Assembly: GCF_003669035.1 (NCBI RefSeq)
Contig: NZ_CP033070.1
Coordinates: 3,844,001-3,908,000, forward strand
DNA length: 64,000 nt
From: Chryseobacterium sp. 3008163
GTDB taxonomy: Bacteria > Bacteroidota > Bacteroidia > Flavobacteriales > Weeksellaceae
Reading direction: 5' to 3'
Shown here: piece after piece, positions 1 through 8,612 of the stretch
How positions within the stretch are numbered: the stretch's first letter is position 1
How the letters are laid out: every line of letters starts with the position of its first letter
The notes under the pieces: model-generated
Database searches by the model: none
The model's input: the letters and a program-made list of their open reading frames with translations, nothing else
Told to the model about the DNA's origin: nothing
Program-made: the position numbers and the translations under genes

Positions 1-116
1 GTTCTTAAAGGAATGATGTTATAAGATGGACAAGTGGGTGTAAATGGTAGAATAGGTTTTTGTCCAAGGAACAAATTAATCGTTAAGCTGAATAATATAA
101 TTAGTGTATTTTTCAT
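1..116 (-). CDS. Small secreted protein of the tandem array (partial, 5' end only)
   Basis: This is the 5' end of another copy of the tandem family, cut by the window edge. The start codon is at 116 and the readable 38 codons give a signal peptide of the form MKNTLIILFSLTINLFLGQ, then PILPFTPTCPSYN, almost the same as the complete copies at 119 and 721. It sits 2 nt after the stop of the next copy, so it is the most distal visible member of the array. The function is unknown. The match to the neighbours makes the call secure, but the rest of the gene cannot be seen. Confidence 0.8.
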   Translation of the reverse strand, partial: MKNTLIILFSLTINLFLGQKPILPFTPTCPSYNIIPLR

Positions 117-118
117 TC

Positions 119-718
119 CTACTGCTTTGTTAAAACAACCCCTTTAGGTAAAACATCAGGTATTCCTGTGGCGTGATACTGGCAGTCTGTGGAAATCATC
201 ATTGAGTTATAAGAAAACTGCCATTCTATTTGGGTTTTGCTGGCATCTGTAAAATGAATCATAATTCTGCCGCTGGTATTACAGACATCTTTATCATTAT
301 ATAGCATTGAATACTTATTTGGATATAATTTTTGAAATCCTCCTCCATTTATTTTAGCATTATCATCGGTTAATCCTATATTATTAAACAAAATACTGCC
401 GTCAGAATTTACCACTTTAAATTTACCAATTAATATGTCTTCATAGTATTTTCTAAAAGCATAATATTGGTTTGTCATTTTTTTGAATGTAATGTAAATT
501 GTTTTATTGTTCCACGTCCCAACCCACGTTCCTACATAACCTGCTAATTCATTGTTGGTGTCTTTCATATAATAGCACTGATCTTCAGGGATATCTGTAT
601 ATGTTCTTAACGGAACAATGTTGTATGATGGGCAAGTAGGTGTTAATGGTAAATTAGGTTTTTGTCCAAAAAACAGATTAATAATTAAGCTGAATAATAT
701 AATGATTGTATTTTTCAT
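119..718 (-). CDS. Small secreted protein, DUF6705-like (tandem copy)
   Basis: A 199-residue exported protein of unknown function. An N-terminal signal peptide (about residues 1-18, ending FGQ) is followed by a conserved YTDIPEDQCYYMKDTNNEL segment, a GTWVGTWNNKTIYITFKK strand pattern and a C-terminal DCQYHATGIPDVLPKGVVL tail. The pattern resembles the family I know as DUF6705, common in Chryseobacterium; that family name is from memory. It belongs to a head-to-tail array of at least four copies with 2-nt spacers (TAG-GA-ATG), so the copies are almost certainly co-transcribed from the right. The mature protein looks like a small beta-rich periplasmic or secreted domain. No catalytic motif is visible. 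Confidence 0.8.
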   Translation of the reverse strand: MKNTIIILFSLIINLFFGQKPNLPLTPTCPSYNIVPLRTYTDIPEDQCYYMKDTNNELAGYVGTWVGTWNNKTIYITFKKMTNQYYAFRKYYEDILIGKFKVVNSDGSILFNNIGLTDDNAKINGGGFQKLYPNKYSMLYNDKDVCNTSGRIMIHFTDASKTQIEWQFSYNSMMISTDCQYHATGIPDVLPKGVVLTKQ

Positions 719-720
719 TC

Positions 721-1320
721 CTACTGCTTTGTTAAAACAACCCCTTTAGGTAAAACATCAGGTATTCCTGTGGCGTGATACTGGCAGTCTGTGGAAATCA
801 TCATTGAGTTATAAGAAAATTGCCACTTTAGCTGGGTTTTGCTGACATCTGTGAAATGAATTATAATTCTTCCACTAATATTACATACATCTCTATCAGT
901 ATATGTTATAGAATAATCATTGGGTGCTAATTTGTAAAATCCACCCCCTCGTAATTTTGCTTTGTCATCAGGTATCCCTGTATTATCAAACAAAATACTG
1001 CCATCAGAATTTACCACTTTAAATTTTCCAATTAATTTGTCTTCATAATATTCTCCAAATTCATAATATTGCTTTTCCATTTTTTTGAATGTAATATAAA
1101 TGGTCTTATTATTCCAGCTTCCAGTCCAGGTTCCTACATAATCTGGCAATTCATTGTTTGTATCTTTCATGTAATAGCACAGATCTTCGGGAATATCTGT
1201 ATATGTTCTTAAAGGAACAATGTTGTAAGATGGACAAGTGGGGGTAAATGGTAAAATAGGTTTTTGTCCAAAAAACAGATTAATCATTAAGCTGAATAAT
1301 ATAATGAGTGTATTTTTCAT
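721..1320 (-). CDS. Small secreted protein, DUF6705-like (tandem copy)
   Basis: A second complete copy, also 199 residues, with the same signal peptide and an identical last 28 or so residues to the copy at 119. The differences cluster in the middle (for example LRGGGFYKLAPNDYS against INGGGFQKLYPNKYS), which suggests recent duplication with the centre changing fastest or with gene conversion homogenising the ends. It starts 2 nt after the stop of the upstream copy. The function is unknown. Its intact central GGG-F motif is the reference for judging the frameshift in the next copy. Confidence 0.8.
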   Translation of the reverse strand: MKNTLIILFSLMINLFFGQKPILPFTPTCPSYNIVPLRTYTDIPEDLCYYMKDTNNELPDYVGTWTGSWNNKTIYITFKKMEKQYYEFGEYYEDKLIGKFKVVNSDGSILFDNTGIPDDKAKLRGGGFYKLAPNDYSITYTDRDVCNISGRIIIHFTDVSKTQLKWQFSYNSMMISTDCQYHATGIPDVLPKGVVLTKQ

Positions 1321-1322
1321 TC

Positions 1323-1920
1323 TTACTGCTTTGTTAACACAATTCCTTTAGGTAAAACCTCAGGTATTCCTGTCGCATAATATTGGCAGTCTGCGGAAAT
1401 CATCATTGAATTATAAGAAAATTGCCACTCTATTTGGGTTTTGCTGGCATCTGTGAAATGAATACGAATTCTTCCACTTATATTACAAACATCTCTATCG
1501 TTATACGTTAAACCGTATAGATTATTCTCATCTTTTGCAAATTTTCCCCCCCCATATTTTTGCCTGATCATCTGATATCATGGTATTATCAAATAAAATA
1601 CTTCCGTTTGAATCTACCACTTTAAATTTTCCAATTAATATGTCTTTATTGTATTTTCTAAAGGTATTGTATGTGTTTATTTTTTTAAATGTAATATATA
1701 TGGTTTTATTATTCCAGGCTCCAGACCAAATTCCTACATAATCAGGTAATTCGTTGTCAGTGTCTTTCATGTAGTAACACTGATCTTCGGGAATATCTGT
1801 ATATGTTCTTAAAGGAATGATGTTATAAGATGGACAAGTGGGTGTAAATGGTGAAATAGGTTTTTGTCCAAATAACAGATTAATCATTAAGCTGAATAAT
1901 ATAATGAGTGTATTTTTCAT
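1323..1920 (-). pseudogene. Small secreted protein, DUF6705-like, frameshifted at a G8 tract
   Basis: A third full-length copy, first in transcription order, split into two frames. Frame one starts at 1920 (MKNTLIILFSLMINLLFGQ) and reads to AKIWGG, then goes out of frame at a run of eight Gs on the coding strand (C8 at 1546-1553). Frame two continues to the usual end at 1323. With seven Gs the protein would read AKIWGGKFAKDENN and be 198 residues, aligning without gaps to AKINGGGFQKL of the other copies, so the tract has one extra base. Slipped-strand switching, true decay and an assembly error all remain possible. An upstream start at 1977 is open but lies inside the preceding gene, so I use 1920. 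Confidence 0.75.
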
Positions 1921-1933
1921 AATTTTATATTTA

Positions 1934-3283
1934 TTAATTAGGGCAAGGTGTTTTGGTTGTCTGATTAGTCGTTTCATTATATTCTATTTTATTGATGACA
2001 TCGCCTTCTTTTTTGTAGATTTCTATACCATCTATCTTCATTTGATCTTTTAAAAATGTCATTAAAAAATCTTCCTGCTCTGTCGCCGAAAATTTATCAT
2101 CTTTAATCATAATATCAATTTCTTTATCATATATTTTATTCCAGTTATCAATATTACCTAGATTTACAATCGAGGCTCCATTGTAATTAACGATATATGT
2201 TCCATTTTGAGAAATGGTAATTCCTTTAAAATCCGTAGTTTCTAATCCGCAGAATTCTTTTAAATATCCAGCTTTTCGAATTGATGATACAATATCTGCT
2301 GCAGATGGGATGCCCTGTACAGGGATTGTAGCATTCCCATTCTTATCACATCTGAAGTTTTGGTGGGTATGTACTATTTTTGTAATACAGCTCCCTACAG
2401 GATCATCATAAGCAAAGTCCCCACAATTAGAAGAAGGCTTTTCTTTATATGTATTATCTTTTTCTATAAAAAGTCTTTCATGGTTCAAGTTGAAATTATT
2501 AGGATTATCTAATGTATTTAAAACTTGTACTAAAGCCGGATCCTGAAGAGTTGTTTTAAGCTCATTGCACGGGTTGTCATCCGGGTCGGGAGTGTAATCA
2601 TATCCTCCACCATTACCTCCACCGGTACAATTTCCATTTTCATCGTATTCACCAATACATTAATCCTCAGGAAGAGCAACATCCACAAATTTACAAACCG
2701 TGTAAGTATATGTCGATTCTATAGGACCAGTAGGATCTCCCGGTGCTGTACCAACAATAAAAGTTTTAGTAACACTTTTACATTGAGACACTCTTATTGT
2801 TCCAGATTTTAAATTAGAGGGAAGTGAATTAGGATTATTACTGACAGACAAATTTTCAGAAATTGAAAATTTTTCATTGTCAGTAAAGATTAGATTATTG
2901 AAAAAATCATTAGTGCTTTTGTCATTTTCGGTGAACTCGAAAAATATTTTATTACCAATACGCCTGGTTTCAACATAAGATATGATATTGCCCTCTTTCA
3001 TCATTGGAGCAATAAGATAACTTTCGTTGAAAGTATTTAATGATGTAGCATGATCGATCCCATATTACTTTTCCATATTGAGATTGTATTCTTTCCTTTG
3101 CATTTTTATCAAAATTTCTTTTACATTTTTGATAAACACCTCATCCTCTTTCCAAGGATTTTTGTTGGTATATTCACTACTTTGATAGATTGTATTATAC
3201 GTTAGAGCTTCTTCTGTCTGGCAAGAAAGCAATATAGCCAATACAAAAACATACCAAGTTTTTGAAATAAATTTTTTCATCAT
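1934..3283 (-). pseudogene. Large secreted lipoprotein with JAMM-like signature, two in-frame stops
   Basis: Three consecutive open stretches lie in the same frame and are separated only by TAA codons at 3065-3067 and 2660-2662, so this is one 450-codon gene with two nonsense codons. It begins at 3283 with MMKKFISK and a lipobox (AILLSC). The middle resembles a family of long Chryseobacterium lipoproteins that I remember only as hypothetical. A low-complexity linker (NGNCTGGGNGGGYDYTPDPD) leads to a C-terminal domain with VHTHQNF and then GIPSAADI. The HxH-(n)-PSxxD arrangement recalls JAMM/MPN metalloprotease or deaminase-like folds, but that is inference. It is upstream of the small-protein array, with a 13-nt gap. 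The short open pieces at 2488 and 3004 are fragments, not genes. Confidence 0.7.
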
Positions 3284-3344
3284 TTGTTATTTTATTATCC
3301 ATTAACTGCAAGTTTAACCAGCAATTATGAATAGAATTATTATT

Positions 3345-4106
3345 TTATTGATTAAATCCTTCAATAATTTTAGAGAAATCTTCCAATTTCAAAGCAGCTC
3401 CGCCAATCAATCCACCGTCGATATCTGGTTGAGAGAAAATTTCTTTTGCATTGTCAGGTTTTACAGAGCCACCGTAAAGAATAGAAACTTCGTCAGCAAC
3501 TTCCTGTCCGTATTTTTCAGCGATAATTCCTCTGATGTGAGCATGAATTTCCTGAGCCTGTGCCGGACTTGCAGTCTCGCCAGTTCCGATTGCCCAAACC
3601 GGTTCGTAAGCGATCACTACTTTCTTGATTTCTTCAGCAGAAAGCGTGAAAAGAGCCGTTTCAGTTTGAGTTTTTACAACATCTAAATGTTGACCTGCTT
3701 TTCTCTGTTCAAGCGTTTCACCATTACAGTAAACAGGAATTAAACCTTTATCTAAAGCCAATTTTACTTTTTTATTGCAGCTTTCGTCGTTCTCACCGTG
3801 ATATTGTCTTCTTTCAGAGTGACCGATCAAAGAACCTGTTGCATCGATAGATTCCAGCATATCTGCAGATAATTCGCCTGTGTAAGCACCGCTTTCAAAC
3901 TCGCTCATGTCTTGAGAAAAAACTCCAATTTCGTCTTTTTCAAAGATGTCTTTTGCCATCATTAAATATAAAGATGGGGGAGCGATCCAAACTTCACAGT
4001 TGGTTTTATTTTCATTTTTATAACCTAATAATTGAATCATCAACTGCTGTGCTTCAATTACATTTTTGTTCATTTTCCAGTTTCCTGCAACTATTTTTCT
4101 TCTCAT
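3345..4106 (-). CDS. tpiA: Triosephosphate isomerase
   Basis: The enzyme interconverts dihydroxyacetone phosphate and glyceraldehyde 3-phosphate in glycolysis and gluconeogenesis, in the cytoplasm as a TIM-barrel dimer. The 253-residue protein has the expected length. The substrate lysine is K11 in GNWKMNK, the catalytic histidine is H96 in GHSERR, and the general base is E168 in AYEPVWAIGTG. The phosphate-binding GGSVKPDNA and GLIGGAAL loops are at the C-terminus. It starts 13 nt after the oligopeptidase stop and is the last gene of a minus-strand run. tpiA near DUF1599, a BT_3928-type protein and folP is a conserved Bacteroidota neighbourhood. Confidence 0.98.
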   Translation of the reverse strand: MRRKIVAGNWKMNKNVIEAQQLMIQLLGYKNENKTNCEVWIAPPSLYLMMAKDIFEKDEIGVFSQDMSEFESGAYTGELSADMLESIDATGSLIGHSERRQYHGENDESCNKKVKLALDKGLIPVYCNGETLEQRKAGQHLDVVKTQTETALFTLSAEEIKKVVIAYEPVWAIGTGETASPAQAQEIHAHIRGIIAEKYGQEVADEVSILYGGSVKPDNAKEIFSQPDIDGGLIGGAALKLEDFSKIIEGFNQ

Positions 4107-4119
4107 AGTTTATCTAAAA

Positions 4120-6248
4120 TTATTTATTAATTCCTTCTAATTTAAACATAAAAGCATACACCAAAGCAGTATCTTTCAGATAGTCAAATCTTCCCGAAGC
4201 ACCGCCATGACCATAAGCCATATCTGTTTTTAATAAGAGCACATTTTTATCCGTTTTTAAATCTCTCAATTTTGCCACCCATTTTGCAGGCTCAAAATAC
4301 TGTACCTGAGAATCGTGCAAACCTGTCGTTACCAAAATATTTGGATAGTTTTTCTTTTCGATATTTTCGTATGGAGAATACGATTTCATGTAGAAATAAG
4401 CTTCTTTATTGCTCGGATTTCCCCATTCATCATATTCATTTGTCGTCAATGGAATACTCTCATCCATCATTGTATTAACAACATCTACAAAAGGAACCTG
4501 AGAAATCACACCGTTCCACAGTTCTGGCTTCATGTTTACAATAGCTCCCATTAATAAGCCTCCTGCACTTCCTCCCTGAGCGTATAAATGTTTTGATGAG
4601 GTGTATTTTTCTTTTACAAGATATTCTCCGGCATTGATAAAATCAGTAAAAGTATTTTTCTTTTTCATCATTTTACCGTCTTCATACCATTGTCTTCCCA
4701 TTTCCTGACCTCCACGGATGTGAGCAATGGCATAGGCAAAACCTCTGTCTAAAAGGCTTAATCTTGTACTGCTAAAAGTAGCATCAATCGAATTTCCGTA
4801 AGATCCGTAAGCATAGAGTAGAAGCGGACTGTTTCCGTCTTTTTTATATCCATTTTTATATACAATGGAAATCGGAATTTTTGTACCGTCTTTGGCTGTT
4901 GCAAAAAGTCTTTCGGTTGTATAATTTGCTTTATTATATCCACCTAAAACTTCCTGTTCTTTAAGTAAAGTTCTTTTACCTGTTTTTAAATCCTGTTCAA
5001 ACTGAGAACTTGGAGTAACCAACGAAGTATAACCGAAGCGGAAATTATCCGTATTATATTCAGGATTTCCAGATGGATAAACAGTGTAAGCAGGTTCGTC
5101 GAATTTCAGAAATTCTTTTTTTCCTGATTTTCTGTCATAGATGACCAATTGCGAAAGTCCGTTTTGTCTTTCACTGAAAACCAGATAATTTTTAAACTCG
5201 CTGATTCCTTCCATCAAGACATCTTTTCTGTGCGGAACAAAATCTTTCCAGTTTTCTACTCCTGTTTTGTCTAAAGGAGTTTCTACAACCTTGAAGTTTA
5301 AGGCATCTTTATTTGTTGTGATTAAAAACGGTCTTCCAAAGGCGTTACATCATATAAAACATCTTTCATTCTCGGTTGGAAAACTTTGAATGCTTCATTG
5401 GGTTTATTGGCATCAATATATCTAGTTTCCGAAGAAGTAGTTGCCCCTGAATAAATCATAATGAACTTTTCATTTTTGGATTTTCCGACACCGATGTAAT
5501 TGGTTTTGTCTTTTTCCTCATATACCACAACATCTTTAGAAGCATCTGTTCCCAAAGAATGTCTGAAAATTTTCTCTGTTAAAAGGGTTTCAGGATTTTT
5601 TGAAGTGTAGAAAATAGTCTTGTTATCATTTGCCCAAGTCGCAGAACCTGTGGTATTTTTTATTCCTAGATCAGTCGTTTTTCCTGTAGAAAGATCTTTT
5701 AAGAATAATTTGTATTGTCTTCTGGAAACATCATCTACGCCATAGATTAATTTGGTGTTATCTGAGCTGATGCTAAAACCTGAGGCAGAATAATATGCAT
5801 GACCTTCCGCCATTTGATCGACATCGAGAAGAATTTCTTCGGGCGCATTGAGATTTCCTTTTTTTCTGCAATATTTAAAATATTGTTTTCCTGTATCGGT
5901 ACGGCTGTAATAATAATATCCGCTTTTAAAAACAGGAACAGATTCATCTTTTTCCTTGATTCTGGCTTTCATTTCCTTGAAAAGCTGATCTCTGAAAGGC
6001 TCTGTGTCTTTCATCATCCCTTCCCAATAAGAATTTTCCGCTTTCAGATAATCAACGACTTTTGTTGAATCTTTTGCTTTTTTAAAATAATCAATCATCC
6101 AATAATAGGGATCGTTTACTTTATCTGAATGTATTTCTCTGATGTGTTCCTGCTTCTCTGCAACAGGAGCTTTCAAATCAGGGAATTTCTGAGATTGATA
6201 AGTTGCTGAAATACTCATAGCTAATAATCCTAAATAAATTTTCTTCAT
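4120..6248 (-). CDS. S9 family oligopeptidase (oligopeptidase B-like), frameshifted
   Basis: A secreted or periplasmic prolyl-oligopeptidase-family serine peptidase. The N-terminal half (start 6248) has a signal peptide ending YQSQ, then the oligopeptidase B-like YYWMIDYF, AENSYWE and YYYYSRTDTGKQYFKYC segments of the beta-propeller. The C-terminal half carries the alpha/beta-hydrolase domain with the nucleophile in GGSAGG and the catalytic His in YGHGGASG. The frame breaks at an A5 run (5324-5328 on the plus strand). One more base restores PLEDRFLITTNKDALNFKVV and gives 709 residues, the usual family length. Most likely this is a single-base sequence error. The gene lies 18 nt after the TerB-like gene and just before tpiA. 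Confidence 0.9.
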
Positions 6249-6266
6249 GACTGTATTTTTAAAAGT

Positions 6267-6617
6267 TTAAGCCAGATTCCAAAGATTTTTCAAAAGTACA
6301 TAGAAAGTATGCTCCTCATCAGTCACCACATCATCAGCTTTGATCAACGTTTTTGCAAACTGAATGAAGCTTAGACGTTCCTCTTCTGTAGAATCATCCA
6401 AGAAACAACGTCCGTGAAATTCAAAATGATCTTTCCACTCTTCAGGCTGAAGCAATGCGATGGTTTCCAATTCGTTATCTAAATTGATTTTAAAAGGAAA
6501 TTCGTCAGCCAGATATTGCTGAACAAGCATTCCTTCTTCTGGAGCAAATTCGCCATCCACAGATGAAAGAATCATTAATAAGTGATAACCGGCGATTGAT
6601 TTATTTGATTTTTGCAT
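6267..6617 (-). CDS. TerB-like small acidic protein
   Basis: A 116-residue, mostly helical protein with SVDGEFAPEEGMLVQQYL near the N-terminus and TLIKADDVVTDEEHTFY near the C-terminus. The paired D-G-E and D-D-x-x-x-x-E-E acidic motifs are typical of TerB-like (tellurite resistance TerB, PF05099) metal-binding helices. The fold call is from motif recognition. No other ter genes are present, so a role in tellurite resistance is not implied. It is 18 nt upstream of the oligopeptidase gene and probably co-transcribed with it and tpiA. Confidence 0.6.
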   Translation of the reverse strand: MQKSNKSIAGYHLLMILSSVDGEFAPEEGMLVQQYLADEFPFKINLDNELETIALLQPEEWKDHFEFHGRCFLDDSTEEERLSFIQFAKTLIKADDVVTDEEHTFYVLLKNLWNLA

Positions 6618-6663
6618 TTAATAATATTAAAGTTTAAAATTCTAATTTAATTTTTAAAGAAAT

Positions 6664-6689
6664 TTTCCACCCTTTAGCGTTAGTGGAAA
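6664..6689 (-). terminator. Weak hairpin after the BT_3928-like gene
   Basis: Seven-base arms (TTTCCAC at 6664-6670, GTGGAAA at 6683-6689) lie directly downstream of the 6717 stop on the minus strand, followed by an AT-rich stretch. It could partly separate the DUF1599/BT_3928 pair from the TerB-oligopeptidase-tpiA genes. Confidence 0.35.
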
Positions 6690-6716
6690 GAAAATTTCAA
6701 CTCATTGTAAATTTAA

Positions 6717-7826
6717 CTAATCTACATAGTTTTTAGCAGGCTGTTTGTCTACAATTTTCCCGTTTTGTAAAGTTAATACAAATGGGTTGCTTCTTGCGAT
6801 GGTTTTGATGGCAGTGCCGTCCATCATTGCATTTTTAATGGTTTTAAAAGTAGTTGGAATGGTAGAAATTCCATAAACAACTGCAGTTTTGTCAGTATTT
6901 ACTTTGGCTTCAACTTTCTTTAGTAAGTCGGCTGAAACTTCTTTCGGATGATAAGAGAACACTAAAATTGCTTTAGGAGCATTGATAATTTCATCCGTTA
7001 AATCGATTCCTGTGGGATCTTCAATCTTAAATTTAGCAATCTCAGATTTATATCCTTGTTTCATCAGTTTAGATTCATTTTTATCTTCTTCAATTTTCCA
7101 GGGTGAGCCTTCTTCCCAATATTTTGTTTGGTTGATGTAATCGTCTTGATTGACCTTTAAAACTTCTCCTGTTTTTGAATTTTTCAGCGAATAAAAAGTT
7201 TTGTATTCCGAAGGATTTTTGTTGATTTTTACTTTTTCAGCTTTCAAATCTGTTCCAATTTTATAATCACGGAAATCGATAATCGGTTCATTGATGAGCC
7301 CCTGTGCCATAATGAAAATCATAATTCCTGAGAAAAGTCCAAATGCAATTGACGGAAATTTATTGTTTCTTGGTTTTGTTGAGCTTGAATAATCATCTTT
7401 TTTATTCCATTCTTTTCTGTACAATACGAACAGAATTAAAAGTCCGACTAAAAGAACAATGTCTTTTACAAAGCTTTCCCAAGGTGTAAATTTAATAGCA
7501 TCTCCGAAACATCCGCAATCTGTTACGACATTGAAATAGGCTGAATAAAACGTCAGAAATCCAAAGAAAACACACAATGCAATCAGTGCAGAAAGCGTGA
7601 ATTTCAGTTTAAATTTAAGCAAAAGCATAAAACCTAACCACAATTCTAAAACCACCACAATGATTGAAAAAAGCAAAGCAAATTTCACAAAAAACGGCAT
7701 GTCAAAAACCGAGGGTTCAAAATATTCTTCCATTTTAAATGAAAATCCTACCAGATCTACTGCTTTTACAAATCCGGAAAGGATGAAAATGATGGCGACG
7801 ATGAAACGTAATAAACCTTTAATCAT
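6717..7826 (-). CDS. BT_3928-type DoxX/MauE-like membrane protein
   Basis: A 369-residue inner-membrane protein. The N-terminal 150 residues hold about four membrane segments of DoxX/MauE type (LLRFIVAIIFILSGFVKAVD opens the first), with a CGCFGDAI motif after TDCGCFG as in MauE-like quinone or thiol redox partners. A fifth membrane segment (FGLFSGIMIFIMAQGL) leads to a C-terminal soluble domain of about 180 residues. I know this architecture as the BT_3928 family of Bacteroidota. Its function is not established; a redox role is inferred from the Cys-x-Cys. It starts 1 nt after the DUF1599 stop, so the two are translationally coupled. Confidence 0.8.
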   Translation of the reverse strand: MIKGLLRFIVAIIFILSGFVKAVDLVGFSFKMEEYFEPSVFDMPFFVKFALLFSIIVVVLELWLGFMLLLKFKLKFTLSALIALCVFFGFLTFYSAYFNVVTDCGCFGDAIKFTPWESFVKDIVLLVGLLILFVLYRKEWNKKDDYSSSTKPRNNKFPSIAFGLFSGIMIFIMAQGLINEPIIDFRDYKIGTDLKAEKVKINKNPSEYKTFYSLKNSKTGEVLKVNQDDYINQTKYWEEGSPWKIEEDKNESKLMKQGYKSEIAKFKIEDPTGIDLTDEIINAPKAILVFSYHPKEVSADLLKKVEAKVNTDKTAVVYGISTIPTTFKTIKNAMMDGTAIKTIARSNPFVLTLQNGKIVDKQPAKNYVD

Positions 7827-7827
7827 A

Positions 7828-8394
7828 TTATATAATTTGATGTTCTACATTGTTTTCTTTTTCAGAAAATTTAATCAGACAAAACACGGCATAATTCAGC
7901 ATGTCATAATAATTGGCATCTAAACCTTCGGAAACGATGGTGACACCTTGATTGTCCTCAATTTGTTTTGTTCTTAAAACTTTTTGATAAATTAAATCAG
8001 TAATTGACGAAATTCTCATATCTCTCCAAGCTTCGCCGTAGTCGTGGTTTTTTCTTTCCATTAGAGCTTTAGCTTCTTGAGCATATTTGTCATAAAGATG
8101 TAGAATTTCATCTTTATTTTCATTAAAATCATTCGAAAAACCTTTTTCTAATTGAATCAGACCGATAATCGAGTAGTTGACTACAGCGATGAATTCTCCT
8201 TCCTCACTTTCGTCAATCATTTTCACGTCCGTCATTTGTAACGTGCGGATTCTGTTAACTTTAATGTAAATCTGGTCGGTAATCGAACTCGGTCGAAGAA
8301 CTCGCCAAGCTGCACCGTAATCTTGTAATTTTTTACTGAAAAGATCACGACATTCGCTGATGATTTTCTCGAACTGGATTGAAGTTTTTAACAT
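7828..8394 (-). CDS. DUF1599 domain protein
   Basis: A 188-residue protein with an internal duplication. KKLQDYGAAWRVLRPSSITDQIYIKVNRIRT in the first half is echoed by ERKNHDYGEAWRDMRISSITDLIYQKVLRTKQ in the second. This DYGxAWRxxRxSSITDxIYxKxxR motif defines DUF1599 (PF07659). The molecular role is not known; a nucleotide-related function has been proposed for similar folds, and I make no stronger claim. It is the first gene of the minus-strand run, with a TATATTTG promoter just upstream, and is divergent from folP. Confidence 0.85.
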   Translation of the reverse strand: MLKTSIQFEKIISECRDLFSKKLQDYGAAWRVLRPSSITDQIYIKVNRIRTLQMTDVKMIDESEEGEFIAVVNYSIIGLIQLEKGFSNDFNENKDEILHLYDKYAQEAKALMERKNHDYGEAWRDMRISSITDLIYQKVLRTKQIEDNQGVTIVSEGLDANYYDMLNYAVFCLIKFSEKENNVEHQII

Positions 8395-8411
8395 ACATTC
8401 TCTTAATAGCC

Positions 8412-8419
8412 CAAATATA
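8412..8419 (-). promoter_or_regulatory. -7 promoter element of the DUF1599 operon
   Basis: Reading the minus strand, TATATTTG matches the Bacteroidota -7 consensus TAnnTTTG and ends 18 nt before the start codon at 8394. Confidence 0.55.
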
Positions 8420-8553
8420 CGAATTAGGTTTTAGGTAGCAGGAATAAGGCGCTGAGTTTTTGAGTTTGAATGGAAGAGTTCTAAACTTGTTTGTTGAAGC
8501 ACTTATTTTTATAATTTTGATCTACTTTTTCTTCAAGCATATTGATTATTGGT

Positions 8554-8561
8554 TATTTTTG
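8554..8561 (+). promoter_or_regulatory. -7 promoter element of folP
   Basis: TATTTTTG matches TAnnTTTG and lies about 50 nt before the preferred folP start at 8613. Its position inside the longer open frame that begins at 8460 argues for the downstream start. Confidence 0.5.
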
Positions 8562-8612
8562 CATTGCAAATGTCATAAAAAACTAAACTTAAAATTCACA
8601 ATTTTAAAACCC

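Larger units (their letters stand above)
1..1920 (-). repeat. Tandem gene array, about 600-nt repeat unit
   Basis: At least four direct copies of a unit of about 602 nt (gene plus 2-nt spacer) lie head to tail: 1-116 (partial), 119-718, 721-1320 and 1323-1920. Unit ends are nearly identical at the DNA level, for example the segments just after 119 and 721. Such an array can grow or shrink by unequal recombination and is easily collapsed in assembly. The true copy number to the left of the window is not known. Confidence 0.85.

Noticed and set aside
2660..3067. Stop-codon recoding or read-through in the long lipoprotein
   Set aside because: Both stops are TAA and nothing resembling a selenocysteine or pyrrolysine context is seen. 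Ordinary TAA codons end many intact genes in the window. Decay or error is simpler.
3327..3686. Plus-strand open frame across the tpiA end
   Set aside because: It is antisense to a clear tpiA and has no family features.
8460..8612. Long N-terminal extension of folP
   Set aside because: The added 51 residues are unlike the family, and a promoter element lies inside them. The internal ATG at 8613 gives the normal length.
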